DNA from: RPQJ01 sp963726665
GTDB taxonomy: Bacteria > Pseudomonadota > Gammaproteobacteria > Steroidobacterales > Steroidobacteraceae
Assembly (NCBI GenBank): GCA_963726665.1
Contig: CAVSDW010000017.1
Location: 62,001-126,000 of the forward strand
Direction of reading: 5' to 3'
DNA length: 64,000 nucleotides
In this document: one piece after another, positions 1 to 9,709 of the stretch
Numbering within the stretch: the stretch's first letter is position 1
Layout of the letters: each line of letters starts with the position of its first letter
The notes under the pieces: generated by a model
What the model was told of the DNA's origin: nothing
The model's input: only the letters and a program-made list of their open reading frames with translations
Database searches by the model: none
Program-made: the position numbers and the translations under genes

Positions 1-359
1 AGTCGCTGCCGCTGGCCCATACGCCGAATTTCTCGCCCAACGTGCTCTTCTCGGCGCTCGAGGCCCGCACGACCATCCCGCCCCACACCGGGGACACGAA
101 CGCCCGCCTGATCGTGCACCTGCCCCTCATCCTGCCCCCGAACTGCACGTTCCGGGTCGGCAACGACACCCGGGAGTGGCAGTACGGCAAGGCCTGGGTC
201 TTCGACGACAGCGTCGAGCACGAGGCCCGCAACGACAGCGACGAGCTGCGCGTGCAGCTCATGTTCGACGTCTGGAATCCGTACCTCACCGAGGCGGAAC
301 GGGACTTGGTGGGCGGGCTGCTGAACGGCATGCACGAGTACTACGGCGCCGAGGGCTGA
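1..359 (+). CDS. aspartyl/asparaginyl beta-hydroxylase domain protein (C-terminal part)
   Basis: The gene enters from the left edge in the frame that starts at base 3; about 118 residues are visible and the stop is TGA at 357-359. The visible part matches the Asp/Arg hydroxylase fold, a 2-oxoglutarate/Fe(II) dioxygenase jelly roll. The segment HTGDTNARLIVHLPL carries the first iron-binding His and the substrate-loop Arg and His, and VFDDSVEHEARN carries the second metal-binding His and the FDD turn typical of the family. The N-terminus lies outside the window. Such proteins act on protein side chains or, in LpxO-type members, on lipid A acyl chains; the sequence here does not separate these. 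Family assignment is firm, substrate unknown. Confidence 0.8.
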   Translation, partial: SLPLAHTPNFSPNVLFSALEARTTIPPHTGDTNARLIVHLPLILPPNCTFRVGNDTREWQYGKAWVFDDSVEHEARNDSDELRVQLMFDVWNPYLTEAERDLVGGLLNGMHEYYGAEG

Positions 360-563
360 CGCGGCGACCCGATCCGTCGCGGGACCGCCACAGATCGGCC
401 CGTCGGTCTGTCGCGCAAAAGAGACAACGACGGCCTCGCCGGGCCGTCAGCCCGGCCGCAATGAGCCACGATTGCAGTGCAGCAGGGCCGCGCGCCGTCG
501 GCGCACGCTTTGCGCGCGCATTCTGGCCGCTGGTCCAACCCTGTTGAATTTCTACAACAGCGC

Positions 564-593
564 TTCACATCTGCCGCAACCCGTTGGTATGAT
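564..593 (+). promoter_or_regulatory. candidate sigma70 promoter for the TonB receptor
   Basis: TTCACA (564-569) and TATGAT (588-593) are separated by 18 bases, 5/6 matches each to the -35 and -10 consensus. It would leave a leader of about 130 nt before the ATG at 733. This sits in the 373-base gap between the beta-hydroxylase stop and the receptor; I see no gene or other clear element in that gap. Confidence 0.45.
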
Positions 594-732
594 CCGCGCA
601 CTTGTGTCGGGCCGCCCTCCACGCGATCTAGGCTGGAAGCGGTTTCTGCACGGGGGCACGTGTCAGTCCACCGTTCGGGTCCTTACCGGGCGTGGGTCTT
701 TCGCAACTGATAAAACTCTCGGGAGTCAACTG

Positions 733-3700
733 ATGGCCAATCGCAATATCGAGCGCGCAGTGCGGGTCGCCCTGCTCGCGGCCGGCGCAGTCAGCGTCGG
801 CGCGTATTCGTCCGGGGCAGCCGCCCAGACGCGGCACGGACGAAGTCGAGCAGATCATCGTCACGGGTTCGCGCATTCCGCAGCCGAACATCGAAGGCGC
901 CAGCCCCGTCACGACCGTCGGTTCGCAGGACGTCGAGCTGCAGGGCATCTCGGATACCGTCAACCTCGTCAACAGCCTCCCGCAGGCTTTCGCCCAGCAG
1001 GGCGGCAACGTCGCGAACGGCTCGTCCGGCACCTCGACCCTGGACCTCGCGCAACCTCGGCTCCACCCGCACCCTGGTGCTGGTCAACGGCCGCCGCATG
1101 CCGGCGGGCGACCCGGCATCGATTTCCGGCATTTCGCCGGACATCAACATGATCCCGGCCCCGCTGGTCGATCGCGTCGAAGTGCTGACCGGCGGCGCGG
1201 GCGCGGTCTACGGCTCCGACGCGGTCGCGGGCGTCGTCAACTTCATCATGAAGGACGACTTCGAGGGCGTGCAGGTCGACGGCCAGTACAGCTTCTACAA
1301 CCACGACAATGGCAGCGGCGGCGATGCCAACCTGATGAAGAACCTCCTGAGCAATGCGGGGCTTCGATAAGCCGCCGGGCACGCGTCGACGACGGCGATA
1401 CCTACGACCTCAGCATCCTGATGGGCTCGAACTTCGCCGACGGCAAGGGCAACGCGACGATGTTCGTCGGCTACCGCAAGTCCGACCCGGTGATGCAGGC
1501 CGACCGCATCTACAGCGCCTGCGCGCTGCAGACCAACGCGAGTGGTGCAGCGACCGGCGGTGGCACCTCGGGCAGTTACGTCAACGGCGGCGTGCGCTGC
1601 GGCGGCTCGGGCACGAACGCCACGGCTCGTTCTACGCCGCCAACAACTGCTTCTCGCCCAGTACGGCGTCGACCCGAGCGACCCAACCCCACGTTCGGCG
1701 TCCCGGGGCCGCTCCGCTCTACAACTACGCGCCGCTCAACTACTACCAGCGCCCCGACGAGCGCTGGTCGGCCGACGTGTTCATGCACTATGACGTGAAC
1801 GACCAGGTCGAGGCCTACGGCGAGTTCATGTTCATGGACGACCACACGGTGGCGCAGATCGCGCCGTCGGGCATCTTCAGCACCTACTACGACCTGCCCT
1901 GCGACCCCGACGAGTGCCGGCGCGAACCCGCTGGTCAGCCAGGCGTGGCTGACAAGCTTGCCGGCTAGTGACTTCGACGACGACGGCGCTCGGCTACGAC
2001 CCGGTCACCACCGGCACGGTGCCCGTCTTCATGCAGCGCCGCAACGTCGAAGGCGGCCCGCGCCAGGACGACCTGCGCCACACCGACTACCGTGGCGTGG
2101 TCGGCATTCGCGGCAAGGTCTTCGAGCACTGGAACTACGACCTGTTCGGCCAGTACGGCACGACCATCCTGAACGAGCACGTCAACAACTACGTCTCGAA
2201 CTCGCGCGCGCCTCTACGCCCTGGACGTGGTCACCGACCCGCGATCACGACAGCCCGACCTTCGGCCAACCGGTCTGCGCCGGCGCGGTTGCGGGCTATG
2301 CCCCGGACTGCGTGCCGTGGGACATCTGGAACTCCGCAATACCGCGACGTCAGGTGTGACGTCCGCGGCGGCCCTCAACTACATCAACGTGCAGGGCTTC
2401 TCGAGCGGCACCACGGAGCAGACCGTGGTCAACGGCTCGATGTCCGCCGACCTCGGCGACTACGGCATCACGATGCCGTGGGCGACGAGCGGCGTGGGCG
2501 TCGCGTTCGGTATCGAGTATCGCCAGGAGGACCTGCAGCTCGACTATGACCTCGAGAACACGACTGGCGACCTCGGTGGCGGCAGCGGCGTGCTGCTCCC
2601 GGTCAAGGGCTCGTACAACCTGATGGACTACTTCGCCGAAGCGCGCGTCCCGATCGTCGAGGACGTGGCCTTCGCCAAGAGCCTGGTGTTCAACGGCAGC
2701 TACCGGTACTCGGACTACAGCACGGGCGTCAACACCAGCACGTACGGCCTCTCGCCTCGACTGGGCGCCGATGGACGACTTCAAGCTGCGCGGCAGCTTC
2801 CAGCACGCCGTGCGCGCGCCGAACGTCCTGGAGCTCTTCACGCCGCAGGCCGTGGGCCTGTTCGACTGGAACGGCGATCCGTGCGGAGGCGGCGCCGACC
2901 GCGACGATGCGCATGCGCTGGCGGAGCTGCCAGCTGACCGGATGGACCCCGGCTGCGACTACGGCGTCACGCCGCAGAGCCCGGCCGGGCAGTACAACGC
3001 CAATTTCGGCGGCAACGCGGAACTGAAGCCTGAGAAGGCGGACACCTGGACGGCCGGTATCGTGCTGACCCCGACGTTCCTCGACGGGTTCACGATGACG
3101 ATCGACTACTGGAACATCAAGGTCGACGGACGTCATCAACAGCATCACCCCGGCCACGACCGTCGCGAACTGCATCGACGTCCAACGATCCGAATCCGTC
3201 CTTCTGCCAGAACATCCATCGCAATGCTGGCGGCTCGCTGTGGACGACCAAGGACGGGTATGTCGATGCGATCAGCGACGAACCTGGGCTACTACAAGAC
3301 GACCGGCACGGACTTCAACGTCAACTACAACCTGGCCATGGGCGACTGGGGCAGCCTGAACTTCAACGAACTGGCCACGTGGCTGGATTCGTTCGTGGTG
3401 CAGGAGATCCCGCACTATGGTTCGTACGACTGCAAGGGCTAGTACGGTCCGACCTGCGGTACACCGCTGCCGGAGTGGAAGAGCAAGTTCCAGACGGTCT
3501 GGAGCACGCCGTGGAACGTGGACCTTGCACTCACGTGGCGCTACATCGACCAGGTCGAGCTGGACGCGTACAGCAGTGACCCGGACATCGGCGGCAACTA
3601 CCAGAATGCAGAAGCCGTTCGACAAGACGCTGGCGTCCCAGAACTACATCGACCTGGGCGCGCACGTTCACGTTCGCCGAGCACTACACGATGAACGCAG

Positions 3701-3839
3701 GTATCAACAACATCTTCGACGAATCGCCGCCGCTCAGCTCGTCCGGTCGGCACTGGCCAAGGCAACGGCAACACCTACCCGCAGGTGTACGATGCCCTCG
3801 GTCGGTACATCTTCATCGGCCTGACGCGCGAAGTTCTAA
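733..3839 (+). pseudogene. TonB-dependent outer-membrane receptor (frameshifted)
   Basis: Outer-membrane active importer, powered by TonB, ligand unknown. The ATG at 733 has GGGAG upstream and begins a signal peptide (MANRNIERAVRVALLAAGA). The plug domain follows in shifted frames: DEVEQIIVTGSRIPQPNIEG is the TonB box/plug start, then LVLVNGRRMPAGDP, VDRVEVLTGGAGAVYGSDAV and NFIMK. Beta-barrel segments continue to about 3836. At least eight frame changes occur. Removing one C near 1048 gives the canonical LDLRNLGSTRTLVLVNGRR, and removing one G near 3833 turns the end into GLTREF followed by TAA, the usual aromatic last residue. These repairs suggest consensus errors rather than a dead gene. 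Length of about 1030 residues is normal for the large receptors of Caulobacter/Sphingomonas/Steroidobacter type. A strong terminator follows. Confidence 0.88.
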
Positions 3840-3868
3840 GAAATCACTGCGGAAACGCAGTCCCTCAG

Positions 3869-3897
3869 ACGGCGGGCTTCGGCCCGCCGTTTTTTTT
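3869..3897 (+). terminator. intrinsic terminator of the TonB receptor gene
   Basis: A perfect 9-bp stem (ACGGCGGGC / GCCCGCCGT) closed by a TTCG tetraloop is followed by eight T residues. It lies 30 bases after the receptor stop. Confidence 0.93.
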
Positions 3898-4004
3898 GGT
3901 TCTTCTCCGATCTCCGGGGTGCATGAGGCGGGCGCACGGTCATCATTGCCAACTTGTTATTGCCACACATCAAGACGGCAGGAGGGCGACCGTGGCCCAG
4001 ATGC

Positions 4005-4690
4005 ATCCTATTCCCCGGCGCTGGGACGCTGGGAAGGCTACGAGGTCACTGAGGACCGGAGCGAGCCTCGAAGTGGGCGCTCCCGGTACGTGATCCGGCT
4101 CGAGCCGGTCCACGGGAGCGAACGCTGCTGCAGTCGCTGTGGGCGGTTGACGCCGGCAATCCACGATCTAGGGGAGCGCCGCATCCGCAGCCTGCCGGTA
4201 TTCGAGCACTGGGAGGATCCGCGGGTACCCCGGGTGCGGCTCGATCGCGCCTGCGAAATCTGCTACGAGGGGCGCGGTCACAAAGTCGTGAGGAGCGCCG
4301 GCCGGCTACTGCTGAAGAACTTCGAGCCGCTGCGCCGCGGCGAGAACGTGTAACTGGAGGAGTTGCTGGCGGTCAACCGCCAGTTATTCGGGCTCTACGT
4401 GCTCGCGATGCGCTCAAGAGGCTGTGGCAACACCAAGAGCCGCAGGCGGGGCGCTGCGCGCTTGGTACAGCCTAGTGCCATTGGTCGCTGGGCAGCTCCA
4501 TCTCGCCCCTGATCCGCTTCGCCCAGCGACCGCGGCCATGCCTGCCAAGCATTCTGGCCCATTGCCGCTGGCCGCTCGGTGCCAACCGCGTCGAGGGCAT
4601 CATCAACAATACGAAGGCCATCAAGCGCATGGCCTACGGCCTCCGCGACAATGCCTGGTTCTTCCTCAAAATCTGAGCCGCCTTCCTCGT
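4005..4690 (+). pseudogene. ISL3-family transposase remnant, internally deleted
   Basis: The N-terminal zinc-finger region is readable: ALGRWEGYEV, then CSRCGRLTPAIHDLGERRIR and LPVFEHWEDPRV with a further Cys pair (CEIC). After about residue 90 the text jumps straight to the C-terminal signature (RLLLKNFEPL, LEELLAVNRQLFGLYVL, DALKRLWQHQEPQ, ILAHCRWPLGANRVEGIINN, IKRMAYGLRDNAWFFLKI). The middle of the usual roughly 400-residue protein, carrying most of the DDE catalytic core, is missing. Stops and frame changes interrupt the rest; a TGA at 4674-4676 replaces the Arg normally found before AAF. I see no clear terminal inverted repeats. This is a fossil copy and cannot be active. Confidence 0.85.
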
Positions 4691-4715
4691 AGTTAGGAGA
4701 TGAACTCTTTTGAGT

Positions 4716-5291
4716 CTACTTGACACGTCGCACTCGCACGAGGATGTGGTTGGGTGTGACCAGAAAGTACGAGCCGAGCGTCGCCTTGCGGATGGTGACC
4801 TCCTCGCCTTCCGACACGCGACCCTTGGTCTCGGTGTCGATCTGGACCCAGACCTGCCCGTCATTAAGTATCACCACCAGTTCGCCCGTTATGCGATGCG
4901 CGACCGTCGCGACTTTCGCCGTAATGCTGTCCGGGACCGGCGGAGACTTCGGCACAGCGGGAGCGCCGGATGCCTTGGCCTCCGTGGCCTCGATCGACTC
5001 CTTCCGCGCGGGTGTCAGCCCGAAATCAGCGATTGGGTTCGCTGGCGCGGCCGCGACCGGCGTTACGCCCTCCTGGACTCCAGCCCCAGCAGTAACACCA
5101 GCGGCGACTGAGCCCGTTTGGGCGGACGCGCCTGGTCCACGGAAGATTCCGTCGTAGCACGCGAGCCGGGCCTGGTCGTCGCCGATCGACGCGCAGCGCA
5201 ACGCATCACCGTTGTCCGCAGCACTTGCCGGGTCCGACCATATAGCGAGGCCCATGAGCGCGAGTACATAGCCGTTAGTCGAACTGCGCAA
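4716..5291 (-). CDS. exported hypothetical protein with CASIxDxxxRLACYD-type motif
   Basis: 191 residues. A signal peptide is likely (MRSSTNGYVLALMGLAIWSDPASAA). The mature N-terminus has ALRCASIGDDQARLACYDGI, a two-cysteine motif seen at the start of many exported proteobacterial hypotheticals. A low-complexity Ala/Pro linker (about residues 55-125) leads to a C-terminal all-beta domain with LNDGQVWVQIDTETKGRVSE, EEVTIRKATLGSYFLV and RVRRVK. That tail resembles small periplasmic beta-barrel domains, but I can assign no function. It is transcribed away from the methyltransferase, is not interrupted, and abuts the ISL3 remnant. Confidence 0.75.
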   Translation of the reverse strand: MRSSTNGYVLALMGLAIWSDPASAADNGDALRCASIGDDQARLACYDGIFRGPGASAQTGSVAAGVTAGAGVQEGVTPVAAAPANPIADFGLTPARKESIEATEAKASGAPAVPKSPPVPDSITAKVATVAHRITGELVVILNDGQVWVQIDTETKGRVSEGEEVTIRKATLGSYFLVTPNHILVRVRRVK

Positions 5292-5438
5292 GATGCAATC
5301 TCCTTATTTCAACGCGGGTACGCCACGCGGCCGGCCGACCTTGCGGCTATGTTAATACTGGCGGCTGTCGCCTGCCGCACCGGTCGCTGCCGCCTGCCTA
5401 GGTCCCCATAATAGGGCGGTTACTGAGGAGCGCCGCGG

Positions 5439-6460
5439 GTGAGTGTCGAACATTGGGAGACCTACTACCGTGGCGGGGCGCTCGCGACCTGCCCGATCGG
5501 GCCGGACGCGAACTACACGCTCGACATTCGCGACGCGTGGGTCGAGTTCTTCGCCTCCTTCCCGAACGGGGCCCGCATCCTCGACGTCGGCACCGGCAAC
5601 GGCGCGGTGGCACTGATCGCGCGCGATGCCGCGACTGCGGCGGGGACGCAACTCGAGATTCACGGTTCGGACCTCGCGCTGATCGATCCGCCGCGGCAGG
5701 TCCGGGGCGGCGAGACCATGTTCGGCGGCATCACCTTCCATCCGGGGGTCGCGACGGAGCGGCTGCCTTTCGAGGCGGCGAGCCTGGACGGCGTAAGCGC
5801 ACAGTTCGCGCTCGAATACACCGACGTCGACCGCTCGTTGCGCGAGATCTCCCGAGTCCTGAAACCCGGCGGCCGGGTGCGTTCAGCGTGCACCACATGG
5901 ATTCCGTGGTCGTCACGAACGCGCGGATATCGCTCGTCACAGGCGCACCTCGTGCTGGACGAGTCACGCATCTACCGGAAGCTGCGAGCCTTCGTCGCCG
6001 CGGAGCGGGAAGCCAGCGACGGGCGAAGGCCGCGGCCGCATGGAGCGAGTTGAGTGGCGCCGCCGCGCGCCTGCAACAGGAGGTCGCGCCCGACGCTGAA
6101 CTCGCACGTGCTGCTGGTGACGCTCGACGCGGTTCAGAAGCTCCTGGCGGCGCGCAGCCGGATCAGTCCGCCGCAACTCGACCGCGAAATCGACCGGTTG
6201 AGCGCGAGCTCCGCGCGTCAGGTGCGGCGGCTGCAGGACCTGATCGGTGCAGCACGCTCGGAGGCCGGGATCAGGGAAATGGCCGGGGCTGCCGAGAGTG
6301 CGGGATTCGAAACCGAGGCGCCGCAAGCCCCAGTTCCAGTCAGGCGACATCCTCGTCGCATGGATGCTGGACCTTCGCAAGCCGAGTCGCCCCGAGCACT
6401 GGCGACGCGGGCCACGTTCACAGGCCGCGGGTTGCCGGCTCCAGCCGCTTGTATACTTCG
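5439..6460 (+). CDS. class I SAM-dependent methyltransferase (frameshifted)
   Basis: GTG start at 5439 with GAGGAG eight bases upstream. The Rossmann signature ILDVGTGNGAVALIA (motif I) is followed by an acidic strand end (EIHGSDLALID), FEAASLDGVSAQFALEYTDV (motif IV region) and REISRVLKPGGR, the usual loop of small-molecule methyltransferases. A frameshift near 5875 moves the protein into the frame reading FSVHHMDSVVVTNARISL, and further text (AKAAAAWSELSGAAARLQQEV, LLVTLDAVQKLLAARSRI) continues as a helical C-terminal region. I could not identify the true stop; it lies shortly before the ATG at 6466. Substrate unknown. The next gene is a sulfotransferase, so both may modify the same product. 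Confidence 0.72.
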
Positions 6461-6465
6461 CGGCC

Positions 6466-7988
6466 ATGGAAACGAACGGACCCCGCGTCACGATGCAACG
6501 AACAACTCCCGCGGCCGCACCGCAGCACCGCTGCCGAGTGGCTGGAACTCAGCCGTCGCGCCGAGCAGCGTGGCGACGTACAGCAGATGTTCCTCGCGGC
6601 CGCGAAGGCTGCGGCAGCTCGAGCCCCGCAACCTGGACGCGCGATTCCGCGAAATCAACTGCCTGATCATGTTCGGCTTGACGCGCGCCGCCCTGGAGCG
6701 GCTGACTTCGATCGAGCCTGACTGTGCGCACGATTCCGCCCGGCTGCTGCAGGCTGGCGAGGTCTACTCGCGGCTCAATCGCTTCGAGGACTACCACCGA
6801 TGCTATGCGCGGGCCCACGAACTCGCCCCCGAGGACCGCAATGCGCGGCTCAACTTCGCACGTTCGCTGATCGTCCTGGGCGACCTCGGTCGCGCCGAGA
6901 AACTGCTGAAGGACGCCATCCGGGCCTGGCCGCAGGACCACGAGGCCTGGCACGCGCTCGCGCGGCTCGGAAGTGGACCGTGTCCGAGAACCACGTCGAC
7001 ACGCTGGAGCGGCTCGCTCGGCGAGACGCAGGACCCCGAGAGCCAAGGTCGCCCTGTGCTACGCGCTGCACAAGGAACTCGAGGACCTCGGCGAGGACGA
7101 GCGCGCGATGTCCTGGCTGCAGACCGGCGCGCAGGACCCTGCGCGGGACGATCAGCTACCGTGTCGAGAACGACACCTCGATCATGGCCGCGATCGCAGA
7201 AGTCTTTTCCGGCGGAGCGCATCCGCAGCGCGCCCAAGGACGGCGCTGGCAAGGGCGCGATATTCGTCATCGGACTGCCTCGCAGCGGCACGACGATGGT
7301 CGATCGGATACTCTCGGCGCATCCGCAGGTCGAGAGCCTGGGCGAATTGCGCGACCTCACCTTCGCCGTAATGACCGGCGGCGGCCGACTCGACACGGCC
7401 GACCCGACCCCCGGGGTCCAAGCCGGCTCCACCGGATCTTGCGGCCATCGGACGCTGCTACATGGAAGCGGTGGCGACGTATCGGGGCGACCGCCCGTTC
7501 TTCGTCGACAAGGCGCCGATGAACTTCCTCTACGCAGGACTGATCCGGCTCGCACTGCCCGGGCGCGCGCATCGTGCTGCTGCGCCGTAACCCGATGGAC
7601 AGCTGCCTCGCCATCCACAAGACGCTGTTCCGCGAGGGCAGCCCGTTCGCCTGCGACCTCGAGGACCTGGGGCGCTACTACGTCGCGTGGCACCGGCTGG
7701 CCGAGCACTGGGCAGCGCGCTGGGCGACACGATGTTCGAGACTCGAGTACGAGTCGCTGGTGCACGAACCAGGAAGCAGAGACGCGCCGATGCTCGAGTA
7801 CTGCGGCCTCGACTGGGATCCGGCCTGCCTCGACTTCCACCTGAACACCTCGCCGACGGCGACGGCGAGCGCGGCGCAGGTGCGGCAGCCGCTCTATTCG
7901 ACCTCGATCGGGCGCTGGAAGACGGCACGCGCGTGAACTCGAGCCGCTTGCGCGCATCCTGCGCGAGGCCGGGATCGCGATCGACTGA
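6466..7988 (+). pseudogene. tetratricopeptide-repeat sulfotransferase (frameshifted)
   Basis: The N-terminal half has TPR-like helix pairs (AAEWLELSRRAEQRGDVQQM, YSRLNRFEDYHRCYARAHEL, NARLNFARSLIVLGDLGRAE). The C-terminal half is a PAPS-dependent sulfotransferase: GAIFVIGLPRSGTTMVDRIL holds the 5'-phosphosulfate loop (PRSGTT), and ARIVLLRRNPMDSCLAIHKT holds the 3'-phosphate-binding Arg and Ser. YESLVHEP, MLEYCGLDWDPACLDFHLN and STSIGRWK are the usual final motifs. About 500 residues in total, at least six frame changes, stop TGA at 7986-7988. This architecture transfers sulfate to sugars, lipids or tyrosines. TATACT lies only nine bases before the ATG, so it is unlikely to be this gene's -10 unless the transcript is leaderless. 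Confidence 0.8.
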
Positions 7989-8041
7989 CGCCGGCCGCAC
8001 AGACGCATGCGACGGCGCGACGCCGGCAGTCGCGGCCGGTC

Positions 8042-9102
8042 TCAGTCGCCGGACTCCGGGATGCGTGAACCGCAGGTGGATGGCGTGCAGCGGCGGATGC
8101 CGACCTTGCCGATCGCCGCGGGCCTTTATCTGGAATTCCTGGCGCCGGTAGTCGACGACGAATCGCTCGAGGCGACCAAGCACGTCCATGCCGATCACGA
8201 GCGCCGGCTCGTCGGTCAGGCCCCACAGCTCGAAGACGTGCAGGTCGCCGAAAGTCACTGGCAGGTCCACGAGCTTGGCGGGCCCGACCGAGATCCGGGG
8301 CGCACGGAAATAGGTGCCGGACTCCGATGTCGGGCGTGGCGCCGAACACCGTCGTCGCGAACTCCTCGCCGGGCTTCGAGCGCGCCAGGATGGCGGCGCG
8401 CAGCGGCAGGTTGCCCATCGTCCGCTCTGCGCCCGTGTCGATGATGACGTGCGTCGGAATGCTGCCGACCTTGCCGGCCACGAGCAGCAGCCCGCCCTGC
8501 CACGAGGCTCGCCTTCACGGTGACGTAGCCGACGTCGCGCGCCGGCCCCTCGAGCGGAAGATGGCGACCCGGTCGTGCAGGAAATCCACGTCGATTCGCA
8601 TCTGCTGCATGCCGGACACGCCGAGGATTCCGTCCGCGCCACCGAAGATGTCGCCGGGCAGGACGGGCAGCACGGTCGGCGGCAGCACGACGTCGCCGGC
8701 GCTCATGCTCTCGACCCGCACCGCGGGCAGCATCGCCGTGCCCGTCACGCCGTGGACCTGCACGCCCTCCGCCGTCGGGAGCCCCAGTTCCTCGACGACG
8801 CGCGGGGCGAGCGCCGAACTGTTCGCGCCGGTGTCGAGGATGAATCGGTATGGTCCGCGGCCGTTCACCAGCACGGCGGCGAGGATGCGGCCCGAGCGGT
8901 CGGCGCGGGTCGGCGCGGCGTAGAGCTCGTCGGGCTGAGCTTCGTCACCAGCCGGAGCCTCTCGACGCGATGCGGGCTGTGCCGCTGCCTGTCCGGCCAC
9001 GTCCGGCGGCAACGGCCGGGCGAATCAGCGGGTCTCGGCCGATGCGTCACGCACCGGCGAGACCGCGAGCGCGAGCACCGCAAGCGCGAGGCGCGCAATC
9101 AC
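8042..9102 (-). pseudogene. exported double retropepsin-like aspartyl protease domain protein (interrupted)
   Basis: Two tandem pepsin-like half-domains are visible. The first has YRFILDTGANSSALAPRVVEEL and DGILGVSGMQQMRIDVDF; the second has THVIIDTGAERTMGNLPLR and VIGMDVLGRLERFVVDYRR. Each carries its own catalytic Asp-Thr-Gly, so one chain could form an active dimer. A GTG start at 9102 gives a signal peptide (MIARLALAVLALAVSPVRDASA) and overlaps the Lrp stop as GTGA. An in-frame TGA follows three codons after the predicted signal cleavage site, then the same frame continues as FARPLPPDVAGQAAAQ. Frame changes occur near 8515 and near the C-terminus; SRIPESGD then TGA at 8042 is the likely end. 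Proteins of this type are usually exported and poorly characterised. Confidence 0.72.
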
Positions 9103-9563
9103 GCGTGCACCGGCAGCTCCGCGCTCTTGCGCACGGTGCGCAACGCGAAGCTCGACTGCACGCGCGCCACGCCGGGCAGGCTCGTGAGATGCTGGCTGTG
9201 CAGCCGCTCGAAGTCGGACGGATCTGACACCACCACGCGCAGCAGGTAGTCCTGCTGTCCCGTCATCAGGTAGCACTCCATCACTTCGGGCACGCGCTTC
9301 ACCGCGGCCTCGAACGCGGCGAGGTCGCCCTGCTCCTGGCGATTGAGCGTGATGCTCACGAAAACATTTCCCGGCAGTCCGACCTTCGCCTGGCTCACGA
9401 GCGCAGTGTAGCGGTCGATGACTCCCGCCTCCTCGAGTGCGCGCACCCGCCGCAGGCACGCCGACTCGCTCAGGTGGACCTTCTCGGCGAGATCGCGGTT
9501 GCTCAAGCGGCCATCCCGCTGCAGCTCGGCAAGGATGTGCTGGTCGGTGCGATCGAGCTTCAT
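9099..9563 (-). CDS. Lrp/AsnC-family transcriptional regulator
   Basis: 154 residues, normal for the family and uninterrupted. An N-terminal helix-turn-helix (LDRTDQHILAELQRDGRLSNRDLAEKVHLSESACLRRVRALE, about residues 3-44) is followed by the RAM ligand domain with GLPGNVFVSITLNRQ, VMECYLMTGQQDYLLRVVV and SLPGVARVQSSFALRTV. It is divergent from alanine dehydrogenase with 146 bases between the starts, the usual arrangement of a feed-forward regulator that senses alanine or leucine. Inference: it controls the ald gene and possibly itself. Its stop overlaps the GTG of the aspartyl-protease-like gene, so the two are probably co-transcribed. Confidence 0.92.
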   Translation of the reverse strand: MKLDRTDQHILAELQRDGRLSNRDLAEKVHLSESACLRRVRALEEAGVIDRYTALVSQAKVGLPGNVFVSITLNRQEQGDLAAFEAAVKRVPEVMECYLMTGQQDYLLRVVVSDPSDFERLHSQHLTSLPGVARVQSSFALRTVRKSAELPVHA

Positions 9564-9709
9564 TGAAATTTACCTGCGCCAATTCGACGTTCTAGCCGCA
9601 TTTTATTGCATGTATGGCTCGTTTATCGAGTTCTTTTGCACTTTCCTGTCCCGGGCCGCGAGTATCCTCAGCCGATTCAGCAACGATCGCAGTCCAGGGG
9701 AGAGCAGTC
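9564..9709. promoter_or_regulatory. divergent lrp / ald regulatory region
   Basis: This 146-base gap holds the promoters of both genes and is the most A+T-rich stretch nearby (TTCTAGCCGCATTTTATTGC and GTTCTTTTGCAC segments). GCATTTTATTGC has GCA/TGC arms, and TTTGCA follows 30 bases later. A/T-centred sites of this kind are what Lrp proteins bind. I cannot fix exact -35/-10 boxes. AGGGGAG lies five bases before the ald ATG. Confidence 0.5.

Noticed and set aside
6452..6457. TATACT as the -10 of the sulfotransferase gene
   Set aside because: Only nine bases before the ATG and no -35 at proper spacing; kept as a remark.
5453..6721. Open frame of 422 codons across the methyltransferase
   Set aside because: Only short stretches match the methyltransferase; the rest is a shifted frame. 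The conserved domain lies in the frame of 5439.
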